Source: Anatilimnocola floriformis (GTDB lineage: Bacteria > Planctomycetota > Planctomycetia > Pirellulales > Pirellulaceae). Taken from it: a DNA stretch of 64,000 bases. A program made the translations under genes and the position numbers. The notes under the pieces are model-generated. The model saw only the letters and a list, made by a program, of their open reading frames with translations. It was not told the origin of the DNA and searched no databases. Shown here in pieces: positions 7,828 to 15,187 of this stretch (positions are counted from its first letter, which is position 1; each line of letters begins with the position of its first letter). The stretch covers positions 5,518,001-5,582,000 of the forward strand of contig NZ_JAMLFW010000001.1 in NCBI RefSeq assembly GCF_024256385.1. The letters are read 5' to 3'.

Positions 7828-8793
7828 TTACGACTCATCCGCAGTGGGAGGACCGCCCGCACCCACCAGCACTTTCACCTTCCAGCGATCTCCGCGGCTG
7901 GGGGTGAGCACGGCAAACAGCCTGCCGTCCGGCGCGATTCCGGCGACCTCGGCGTCGCTGGCAAATTGGGTGGCCTCCAGCGGTAGATCAAACAGCACAC
8001 CCGTCGCAGTAAGTTCTGCGACCTGTTGTTCACTCAGCGGCGTGCGCTGCATCGCTCCCACGGCCAGCAGCGACGGCAGCAGATGTTCCAGCAGATTGTC
8101 CTTGTTGATTTGCTCGGGCGCAACGGCCTGCGAAAGCAGAAACGGCCCGATGACGGTGCGCGAGAGTACCGACATGGCTGCTTCGCTGCCGACCGCGCGG
8201 GCCAGATCGCGCCCCAGCGACCGAATGTACGTGCCGCTGCTGCATTCGATTTCGGCTTGCAGCTCCGGATATTCGTAGCGTGTGATTTCCAGCCGATGAA
8301 CATCCACCGGCCGAGCATTCAACTCCACCTTCTTCCCTTTGCGGGCCAGTTTATAAGCTCGCTTGCCGGCAACTTTCAACGCGGAAAAAGCCGGCGGTTG
8401 CTGCTGAATGGTTCCCAAAAACATCGGAACTGCCGCATCGAGTTCCGCGCGCGACGGAGCTCGCGCGTCCGTCAGCATCGTGACGTTGCCCGTGATGTCT
8501 TCGGTATCGCTCGACCGCCCCAGCAGAAATGACGCCCGGTACGTTTTCGGAAAACGATGTAGATAGTCGATCAGTTTCGTTCCGCGACCCACGCCCACTA
8601 CCAGCACGCCCGTCGCCATGGGATCGAGCGTTCCCGCATGACCGACGGCAAGTGGTTTGAGCGCGTGTTCGAGTTGCGTCACGACATGCCGCGAAGAAAC
8701 ACCGGCTGGCTTGGCGATATTCAGCAGGCCGTGGGTACGGGACGAGTTCTGAGTTCTGAGTTCTGAGTTCTGAGACAAGAGTTGGTCGTTCAT
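7828..8793 (-). CDS. truB: tRNA pseudouridine(55) synthase TruB
   Basis: The product has 321 residues. It makes the universal pseudouridine 55 in the T-loop of tRNA. The core motif GHAGTLDPMATGVL contains the catalytic aspartate (D57); HGLLNIAKPAGVSS before it is the normal start region of the family, and FSALKVAGKRAYKLAR and GTYIRSLGRDLA are later family blocks. The ATG at 8793 has AAGGAGA at ideal distance. This start puts about 19 extra residues (including SQNSELRTQNS) before the family's usual N-terminus, and they are encoded by four CTCAGAA heptamers. The MATE gene lies upstream on the same strand, ending 40 bases before. Confidence 0.93.
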   Translation of the reverse strand: MNDQLLSQNSELRTQNSSRTHGLLNIAKPAGVSSRHVVTQLEHALKPLAVGHAGTLDPMATGVLVVGVGRGTKLIDYLHRFPKTYRASFLLGRSSDTEDITGNVTMLTDARAPSRAELDAAVPMFLGTIQQQPPAFSALKVAGKRAYKLARKGKKVELNARPVDVHRLEITRYEYPELQAEIECSSGTYIRSLGRDLARAVGSEAAMSVLSRTVIGPFLLSQAVAPEQINKDNLLEHLLPSLLAVGAMQRTPLSEQQVAELTATGVLFDLPLEATQFASDAEVAGIAPDGRLFAVLTPSRGDRWKVKVLVGAGGPPTADES

Positions 8794-8833
8794 CGCAAAT
8801 TCTCCTTCCTGTCTTCAAACTCAAAACTCAGAA
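8745..8833. repeat. Heptamer array in the truB 5' end, with inverted partner
   Basis: Four perfect AGTTCTG units occupy 8745-8772, followed by AGACAAG. They lie inside codons 6-17 of truB. The inverted partner at 8813-8833 (CTTCAAA, CTCAAAA, CTCAGAA) fills the gap up to the MATE stop codon. Pairing of the arms would enclose the truB ribosome-binding site and start codon. Confidence 0.85.
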
Positions 8834-10231
8834 CTACTTCCCCACCAACTCCGGCTCGATCACTCGCATCTTCCGCCAGCCGCCGTGCAGGAAGCGCAGC
8901 AGATAAACGACCGCCATCGCAAAGATCCAAGCCGTCATCACGTACCACCAACCCATCACGCCGAAGTGTAGGTACATTTCCGCGACGCGGCCGCCGACGA
9001 TGAACACCGCCGTGAGGGCCACCGCAGCATACAGCACAAACCGTGTGTCGCCCGCGCCCTTCAGGGCGCTGACGAACGTCATTTGCGTAGCATCGAATAA
9101 GCAGTAGACGGCCACGAACCGCAGCAGCACGATGGTCAGGTCGCGGACCTTGCCGAATTCGCTGGCGCTCGCCCCTCGCTCGTGAAAATAGATGAACCAA
9201 TCGGGAACGAACCAATATGCCGCGGCAAACAGCGCGCTAAATCCGAGCGCGAACTGCAACCCGGTCCACGTCGAGCGCGCAGCCAGCTCTTCTTTGTTTT
9301 CACCCAAATATTGCCCAACGAGAGTCGACACACCGATCCCCAAACCGATCACCGGCACGAAGGCGACCGCATTGACATTGAAGGCCAGCGAAGTCGCCGC
9401 CCCTTCGACATCGCCGATTCCTGTGATGAACCGCGTCAGCAGGGCAAATCCAAACGACTCGATCAGCATCGGCAAGCCGCTCGGCAAACCGAACCACAAC
9501 AGTCGCGACATTAGCGGCCAGTCGAACCGCAACGAGTCGGCCAGGCCGTACTCTTTCCATTCCACGCGGCGCAGCATGAGCACTGCGAACACGATCACAT
9601 TGAACCAATGGCCAATGCCGGTCGAAATTCCCGCGCCGATGATTCCCCACGCAGGAAAGCCAAACTTGCCGAAGACCATCGCGTAATCGAGAAATAAATC
9701 AACCGAGCTGCCGGCGATATTCACGGCCATCACCAGGCCGGTCTTGCCTCGACCGGTGTAGAACGCGCTGAGCGCGTTGCTGATGACCATCGCCGGCGCA
9801 CCAAAGAGCAGCGATTGAAAATAAAGCGTCTGAAATTTCACCTGCACCGGATTCTGCGACGCTCCCGCGAAGATGTACGGCGACAACGGTACGAGGAGCG
9901 CAAATAGCGGCAGACAAAGAATGGCAAACCACACGCCTTGCCCGACGACGTGGCCGATCCGCCGCTGCTGCCCAGCGCCGTAATACTGCGCGACGAACGT
10001 ATTCACATACGAAGCCACCCCCGACGGCAAACAAACGATCGTCCAGTGCAGCATGCCCGCTGGCATCGACGCAGCCATGGCCTGGTTGTCGTACCACGTG
10101 AGGAACAACCGATCGAAGAACCAACTGATCGCCCAAAAGCTGGTGGAAATGATCAGCGGCAGCGAGAGCGCGAGCACCTCGCGCCCGCCGGCTGGGCGAT
10201 TCCACCAGTTGAATCCGTTCTGCTTGCTCAT
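8834..10231 (-). CDS. MATE family multidrug/metabolite efflux transporter
   Basis: The product has 465 residues with about twelve hydrophobic segments. The N-terminal part (VLALSLPLIISTSFWAISWFFDRLFLTWY) and the repeat in the second half (FGLPSGLPMLIESFGFALLTRFI) fit the two six-helix halves of MATE exporters, which exchange Na+ or H+ for drugs or metabolites across the inner membrane. The substrate is unknown. It is followed on the same strand by truB with only a heptamer repeat between. The protein begins MSKQNGFNWWNRPAGG. Confidence 0.87.
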   Translation of the reverse strand: MSKQNGFNWWNRPAGGREVLALSLPLIISTSFWAISWFFDRLFLTWYDNQAMAASMPAGMLHWTIVCLPSGVASYVNTFVAQYYGAGQQRRIGHVVGQGVWFAILCLPLFALLVPLSPYIFAGASQNPVQVKFQTLYFQSLLFGAPAMVISNALSAFYTGRGKTGLVMAVNIAGSSVDLFLDYAMVFGKFGFPAWGIIGAGISTGIGHWFNVIVFAVLMLRRVEWKEYGLADSLRFDWPLMSRLLWFGLPSGLPMLIESFGFALLTRFITGIGDVEGAATSLAFNVNAVAFVPVIGLGIGVSTLVGQYLGENKEELAARSTWTGLQFALGFSALFAAAYWFVPDWFIYFHERGASASEFGKVRDLTIVLLRFVAVYCLFDATQMTFVSALKGAGDTRFVLYAAVALTAVFIVGGRVAEMYLHFGVMGWWYVMTAWIFAMAVVYLLRFLHGGWRKMRVIEPELVGK

Positions 10232-10269
10232 GGGCTCTTCGTTCGATTGCCGGCCTCAGCCGGTGAATT

Positions 10270-10329
10270 GTAGAGTCCGCTCGGCGGACCAAAGACGGCG
10301 CGAAGGACGATACGCAGAGCGGACCCTAC
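10270..10329. repeat. REPIN-like inverted pair with GTAG/CTAC ends
   Basis: GTAG at 10270-10273 precedes the perfect hairpin GTCCGC-TCG-GCGGAC (10275-10289). After about 25 bases the reversed copy GAGCGGACCCTAC ends at 10329. Two REP-like units facing each other is the REPIN arrangement. It lies between the MATE gene and the small response-regulator-like gene. Confidence 0.6.
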
Positions 10330-10347
10330 GAAGCGCGCAAACTATCC

Positions 10348-10707
10348 CTAAGACTCAGACAACAGCCCTTGCAGCAGGTTCACATACCGCTGATTGAATT
10401 CCCCATTCGACATCGTCACGCAGCCAGCCGCGGTCGCCTTCTCTAACAATTCATGATCGACATGCGGACCAAAGGCGATGATTTTTGCATGCGGCGTGGC
10501 TTGCTGAATTCCCGTCACCACTGCCATCAGATCGGCGGCAGCGCTCGAACCAAGATCGATCATCGCCAGTCGGCAATCTGCCGGCAGTTTCGTCGCCACC
10601 TCGGCGGCAGACCGCAAAATAACCAACGGCAACCCCAGCGTCTTCGCCGCCGCGGCGATTCGCATCGCGAAAAACATCTCACTGGAAATTACGACGGCGG
10701 TGGGCAT
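10348..10707 (-). CDS. Small receiver-like (CheY-fold) protein
   Basis: The product has 119 residues, the size of one receiver domain. Alternating hydrophobic strands and helices (AVVISSEMFFAMRIAAAAKTLG, LAMIDLGSS, KIIAFGPHVDHELLEKATAAGC) suggest a CheY-like Rossmann fold, with D52 of LAMIDL in the place of the phospho-acceptor. The acidic pair at the end of strand 1 and the conserved Lys are not evident, so it is probably degenerate and not phosphorylated. It has no output domain. Assignment is by fold pattern only. Confidence 0.55.
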   Translation of the reverse strand: MPTAVVISSEMFFAMRIAAAAKTLGLPLVILRSAAEVATKLPADCRLAMIDLGSSAAADLMAVVTGIQQATPHAKIIAFGPHVDHELLEKATAAGCVTMSNGEFNQRYVNLLQGLLSES

Positions 10708-10822
10708 GAGAACGAACCATTTGCGGAATCGAATGCTCTTGATGTCAGCTTCGATCTTAGCCGAAATGCCTCACATACTTCAGGCGGGAGAGGCGAAAGG
10801 AGTAACGCTGTGAATGCAATCA

Positions 10823-11179
10823 TTATTGCGAACTCCCTAAATCCGGCACTCCAGCCGAAGGCTCGATCTGTATCTGCTTATTCTCTTCATCAATCGCCAG
10901 CCAGCGTGTGACTTCTTCTGTTGGAAGCAATGTCTCCCAAGCAATATCTGCTTGCGCCTCGTACGATTTGTCCAGGAACAAAGTGAACCGCCACTTCTTT
11001 TGCTTCGGCCCATCGCAGATCCAGGCCCGACCTTCGATCCTGGGCTCGCCGTCGCCAAGGAGATATCGTTCAGGGATAAAGCCATCACACCACCAATTCC
11101 GCCGGTGCCCCTCAGCAAGCCCGGCAAATTCGCGGCCAAGTCGGTATTCGAGCGCGATCCAGTAGTGGCCTTCGTCCAT
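10823..11179 (-). CDS. Hypothetical protein (Trp-rich, about 118 residues)
   Basis: The product is a soluble, acidic, tryptophan-rich protein (GHYWIALEYRLG, RNWWCDGFIP, AWICDGPKQKKWRFTLFLD). No signal peptide or known motif was seen. The alternating charged and aromatic pattern looks like a small beta-sheet protein of the kind found as accessory or immunity proteins, but I cannot name it. Another frame at 10837-11187 has less natural composition and was left out. Confidence 0.6.
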   Translation of the reverse strand: MDEGHYWIALEYRLGREFAGLAEGHRRNWWCDGFIPERYLLGDGEPRIEGRAWICDGPKQKKWRFTLFLDKSYEAQADIAWETLLPTEEVTRWLAIDEENKQIQIEPSAGVPDLGSSQ

Positions 11180-11279
11180 TTTCTCATTCTACCTGCGCTT
11201 CAATCCCAGGACTTCGGATCGAGAATTGGTTACATTGAACCTTCCGATTTCGAATTTCACCGGCAGGGATTTGGCACAG

Positions 11280-11699
11280 ATGAGCGAGCAGCCTTGGTAT
11301 CACGCGGGCTTGCGGTTTGAATGCACGCAGTGCGGCGATTGCTGCACGGGCGCGCCGGGCTATGTGTGGGTCAACAACGAAGAGATCGCCGCGATCGCTG
11401 CCGTCGTCATGCCCGAGGATCCCGAAAAATTCGAGGAGCTCTACGTCCGCAAGGTTGGCGTGCGCAAGAGTCTCAAGGAATTTCCCGACGGCGCGTGTGT
11501 CTTTCTCGATCCGGTGAAGCGCAATTGCACGGTCTACACCGCCCGTCCCCGCCAGTGCAAAACCTGGCCCTGGTGGGACAGCAATCTCAAGAGCCCGGCC
11601 ACCTGGAAGCAAACCTGCGAAGTCTGCCCCGGCAGCGGCGAAGGCAAGCTCCATCAGCTCGGGCACATCGAAGAGCAACGGAAGATCATGAAGGTGTAG
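11280..11699 (+). CDS. YkgJ family cysteine-cluster protein
   Basis: The product has 139 residues from ATG 11280, which has CAGGGA upstream; a TTG at 11226 would add 18 residues. The family pattern is clear: CTQCGDCC (C15, C18, C21, C22), then CVFLDP, NCTVYTARPRQCKTWPWW and a final CEVCPG. These cysteines are believed to bind zinc or an iron-sulfur cluster. The biological role of YkgJ proteins is not established. The gene stands alone, transcribed away from the preceding minus-strand gene. Confidence 0.82.
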   Translation: MSEQPWYHAGLRFECTQCGDCCTGAPGYVWVNNEEIAAIAAVVMPEDPEKFEELYVRKVGVRKSLKEFPDGACVFLDPVKRNCTVYTARPRQCKTWPWWDSNLKSPATWKQTCEVCPGSGEGKLHQLGHIEEQRKIMKV

Positions 11700-11720
11700 G
11701 TTATCGCACGAGGAAGCCTG

Positions 11721-12159
11721 TCATCCTCGGCCGTAGAACGCTGTTTCGGCGCCGATGATCGCTACCATGAGAAACCACGTCCACAGCAGAAAGCGATAGT
11801 GGAAATAAGGGCCGACGGCGAGTGGCAGCAGGAGCGTTAACAGCCACGGTATCGGAATCATCAACATCATACTTCGGTCCTCTTGGCCAACCGTTGATGT
11901 GGAATTCAAACGCGCCGAAATAGGTCGGGCAAACAGGATTAGGCTCGGCAAAGAATCCACGCTCTCGATCGTCGACCAAATAGGTCACCAGGCGAATATT
12001 CGCATCGACGCCCACAGCGCTGTAGCTTCGTCCCGTAAAGATGCGGTGCCAACCAAAAACGCAGAAGATGCTCGCAAGCCAAGCCGCGACGAGCACCACC
12101 ATCATCGCCAGCGGCGAATAGCGTAGCGCGAACAGCAGCAAGTTGAGAACCTTATTCAT
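11721..12159 (-). pseudogene. Two-helix membrane protein, frameshifted copy 1
   Basis: From ATG 12159 the frame reads MNKVLNLLLFALRYSPLAMM and continues through FEFHINGWPRGPKY, then loses similarity. In the next frame, ending at 11721, the expected C-terminus appears (MLMIPIPWLLTLLLPLAVGP, ending GAETAFYGRG). The intact relative at 12187-12654 has both halves in one frame. The shift is +1, near base 11870. This is a broken gene, a base-call error, or recoding. Confidence 0.7.
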
Positions 12160-12186
12160 CGCCTCAATGTAGATTCTGGGCGATCG

Positions 12187-12654
12187 CTAACCAATCGTTC
12201 GCCCGTAGAACGCGGTTTCCGCCCCGACGATGGCGACCATGACGAACCAACTCCACAGCGGAAAGCGATAGCGGACTAAGGGTCCGACGGCGAGCGGTAA
12301 GAGGAGCGTGAGTAGCCAGGGAATGGGGATGGAAACGACGTTGGGATGAACGGAATCGTCGTAGATAGTCTCTTTCATCCAAGCCGAAGCCACGAACTCA
12401 AATTCGCCGAGCTGTTCCCAGCCGCGGGAATTCACTGCTATCGTCTTGAATCCCGGAGTTTCTCCTAAGGAGTCGATTCCAATGTAGCGCAGGCTGCCGA
12501 TACGAAAGAACACGCTGTGACTACGTTCCGGCCCTACATATCGCCAACCGTAGATGGCAGTCAGGCTGAAATACCAGCCAACCGCCAACAGCACCATGAT
12601 CGCCAAAGGCGAGTACCGTAGTGCAAACGACAAACTGGCGCGGGCGAACTTCAT
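12187..12654 (-). CDS. Two-helix membrane protein, intact copy
   Basis: The product has 155 residues from ATG 12654. It has an N-terminal helix (SPLAIMVLLAVGWYFSLTAI), a soluble middle containing GPERSHSVFFRIGSLRYIGI, and two C-terminal hydrophobic segments (SIPIPWLLTLLLPLAVGPLV and FVMVAIVGAETAFYG). It is the only unbroken member of a local family of three, with 11721-12159 and 14598-15076. The block IPWLLTLLLPLAVGP-x-x-x-YRFxLW is shared with copy 1. Function is unknown; similar short membrane proteins are abundant in planctomycetes. Confidence 0.72.
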   Translation of the reverse strand: MKFARASLSFALRYSPLAIMVLLAVGWYFSLTAIYGWRYVGPERSHSVFFRIGSLRYIGIDSLGETPGFKTIAVNSRGWEQLGEFEFVASAWMKETIYDDSVHPNVVSIPIPWLLTLLLPLAVGPLVRYRFPLWSWFVMVAIVGAETAFYGRTIG

Positions 12655-12737
12655 CGCCGCATTATACAAGCCTGAAGCGCAAGCGAAGGATCCGGCGTTC
12701 CTTCGCTTGCGCTCCAGACGAGTGACATCGCCGAAAC

Positions 12738-14330
12738 TTATTCCAAATCCTTCTTCTCAATCTTATACAGCGGCAAGTAACGGTAGTAAACTTCGAGTGT
12801 CAGGCACGAAAGGCTGGTGCACATTAAGCGGCCACCTTGGCGGCCCCAGGCATCGGGCGTGGGCTTGATTGGATCCCAGCTCCCCGCTTCGCAGCCATTC
12901 TTGGCTTGCGAGTTGATGAGGAGCGACCGCATGTTGCGATTCCACACATCCCACTCAGGCCCTTGCACGTTGTGCATCACCTGCGTGGCGTAGTACCAGT
13001 AGTAAATGTTGCGGCGATCGAGCGACGGCTGATTCTTGGAGAGATATTCGACGCCGCCGGTGATGACCGGATCGTCGCGGTTAGCGCCCAGGTATTGAGT
13101 GGCAAGCAAACCGACCGAAGTCATTGGCAGCGTCGGTCCACCGCCCGGCATGTAGCCGAACTGCTCGCGATAACGGCCTCCGGTCGCCACCAGCTTCAAG
13201 TAGCTCTTCGAGCCGGCAATTGTTTGCTCGCTGACTTCCAGGCCAGCCATCTGACCACTCTTGAGCGCCATCACTTGCCAACCGTGCACGCTAGTATCGG
13301 AATCATCCGAACCATGCGAGTACCGCCACGAGCCTTCTCGATTCTGTCCCGTTTGAATGAAACGAATCGCCGCCTGAGCAGCCAAGCCGATGCGAGAATC
13401 TTGCGACATGCCATAGGCTTCGCACAGGGCGATCGTGGCCAGGCCGTGCGTATACATCTGCGAGCTGCTGCCGGCCGAAAGATCGCCATTCTGTTTTTGA
13501 TTACTGATCAACCAGATGAGCCCGCCTTCGACGTTTCGCCGGTAGACTCCCTTGCCCTGATGCGTTTGTCCCGCCGCGAGAAATGGCAACAGCGCGAGCG
13601 CCGTGGCCGCGGCATCGCTGTTGATTTCACCCTGCCCGCTGCAGCCACCTTTGTCGCAACTGGCGCGATGATCGAGGCTCCAACTGCCGTTCTTGTTTTG
13701 ATGGCGGGCGATCCAATTGAGCGCCAAAGCGACCGCGCGTTCCGTAGGCTTCGTAGCGCCGCTGATTCCAATTCGGTCGCCGGTGCCTCTTGGCCCAAAG
13801 CCTTTGCCGTGACCACCTTTCCCCATAGTATCGCCAGACCCACCGCCACCACCGAGGCCCGTGGGCCCGGGAACTCGAGGACCGAAAGGCTTGAATGAGG
13901 GGATGCCGTTGCCGGTGCTGAGCGCACGCTCGTTGTCGCCCGCGGTGCCGCCACCACCATACTGAAAGTTAGGGCTGCTATCGTTGTGTTGCGCTTCGAT
14001 CGTGATTGGTTTGGTGTCGACGATCGTCTCGAGGTCCAGAATTGTTGGCTCCTCAGGGATCGGCGATGATTCAAATGCCATCAAGGTTGGTTCCGGCTGC
14101 GTGTCTTCATTAACCGCCGAAAACGATGGCGCGCTCGTCACTGTCCGCACAACTTGAATGGTGCCAAGCACAAGTGCCATGCATAGCAGCACGATGAGAT
14201 GCAACATCATGCTCGCCAGCCAGGCCTGCGCGCTGGCGCCCATGATCCACTCGCTCAGGCTGTGAGTGAGCGACGGCGAATCAGACTCTTCCACAACAGC
14301 ATCGTCGGCTGGTTTGGATGCGAAGAACAT
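12738..14330 (-). CDS. Squalene-cyclase-like repeat protein, membrane-anchored
   Basis: The product has 530 residues. One helix near residues 35-60 (AWLASMMLHLIVLLCMALVLGTI) anchors it, with the bulk probably outside. A Gly/Pro-rich linker (about 130-190) follows. The C-terminal half consists of alpha-alpha repeats like those of prenyltransferases and squalene cyclases, each with a QxxxGSW-type motif: RHQNKNGSWSL, SNQKQNGDLSAG, TGQNREGSWRYSH, SKNQPSLDRRNIYYWYYATQ. No DxDD-type catalytic motif was seen, so it is more likely a binding or scaffold protein than a cyclase. This architecture is typical of planctomycetes. Confidence 0.78.
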   Translation of the reverse strand: MFFASKPADDAVVEESDSPSLTHSLSEWIMGASAQAWLASMMLHLIVLLCMALVLGTIQVVRTVTSAPSFSAVNEDTQPEPTLMAFESSPIPEEPTILDLETIVDTKPITIEAQHNDSSPNFQYGGGGTAGDNERALSTGNGIPSFKPFGPRVPGPTGLGGGGGSGDTMGKGGHGKGFGPRGTGDRIGISGATKPTERAVALALNWIARHQNKNGSWSLDHRASCDKGGCSGQGEINSDAAATALALLPFLAAGQTHQGKGVYRRNVEGGLIWLISNQKQNGDLSAGSSSQMYTHGLATIALCEAYGMSQDSRIGLAAQAAIRFIQTGQNREGSWRYSHGSDDSDTSVHGWQVMALKSGQMAGLEVSEQTIAGSKSYLKLVATGGRYREQFGYMPGGGPTLPMTSVGLLATQYLGANRDDPVITGGVEYLSKNQPSLDRRNIYYWYYATQVMHNVQGPEWDVWNRNMRSLLINSQAKNGCEAGSWDPIKPTPDAWGRQGGRLMCTSLSCLTLEVYYRYLPLYKIEKKDLE

Positions 14331-14597
14331 CAGGACACCTCTGGCGGAGTGTGTGCGCGCAGTTGCAGACAGTTACGAAATCGAGCTGGATCCTGCGCAA
14401 GGAAATGGCAGTAAAGGAACGCCGGCGCGCAATGCGGATATGCGCGCACTTAGGCCGAATAGGTTTTGATGAGATCGAATTTAGTTCGAGCTCAATTGCT
14501 GAGGACGTGTATTAAGTCCTCGCCCCTTCATTCGCGGGCAGTGCTGGTGTTTATTCCCGCCGCGAACGAAATTTTTGCTACGCGGCTAGCAAGACGA

Positions 14598-15076
14598 TTA
14601 GAAGCTGGATCGAGCAAATTGCGCATAGAACGCCAATTCGGCCGCGACGACTGCCATGAAGAAGAACCAAGACCAGAGCGGAAAGCGGAATCGCCAGATG
14701 GCCCCCGCGGCGAGCGGAATGAGTCCGGTGAACAGAACGGCGAACGGAATCATGATCACATTGGCGTTGTATGGCCCGTAGAGTCCCGACGGCCGGGCTG
14801 CAATTTCGAATTCGAACCTGCCCATCGGCTTCTGATGCAGGAGATACGCGAGCCTTTCGTTCCCGCGCCACTCGGCCACGAAGCCGGGTTTACCGACCAT
14901 GAGATATCCGCGCTAGCGAGGCGTAAGCTGCCATCGACGCAAAAAACGCTTGCGTGAGTGGACTTGCCCTGCCAGGTCCAGCCATACGAGTAAAACAGGG
15001 TGAAGCCCCACAGTACGCACACCAGTACAACCAGCGCGCTGGGAAAATACTGCAGTGATTGTAGAAGCGTCCGCAT
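14598..15076 (-). pseudogene. Two-helix membrane protein, frameshifted copy 3
   Basis: From ATG 15076 the frame encodes MRTLLQSLQYFPSALVV and goes on to GSLRLASADIS, matching the N-terminal half of the intact relative (FRIGSLRYIGI). The second half (KPGFVAEWRGNE to RFRFPLWSWFFFMAVVAAEL) is in another frame ending at 14598. The change is -1, close to base 14900. It is a second broken copy within 3 kb. Confidence 0.68.
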
Positions 15077-15106
15077 GCCGACATCATAAGCTCTAAGTTG
15101 AATCAC

Positions 15107-15146
15107 AAGAAATAAAGAAGGCCAGGTAGAAATCTACCTGGCCTTC
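15107..15146 (-). terminator. Intrinsic terminator of fusA
   Basis: On the minus strand a perfect 13-base-pair stem GAAGGCCAGGTAG / CTACCTGGCCTTC with a four-base loop (15117-15146) is followed by TTTATTTCTT. It lies about 40 bases after the fusA stop. Confidence 0.92.
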
Positions 15147-15187
15147 CGAATGGTTAGCTGTTGCGAGTCACGGAGTGACTACGCCTA

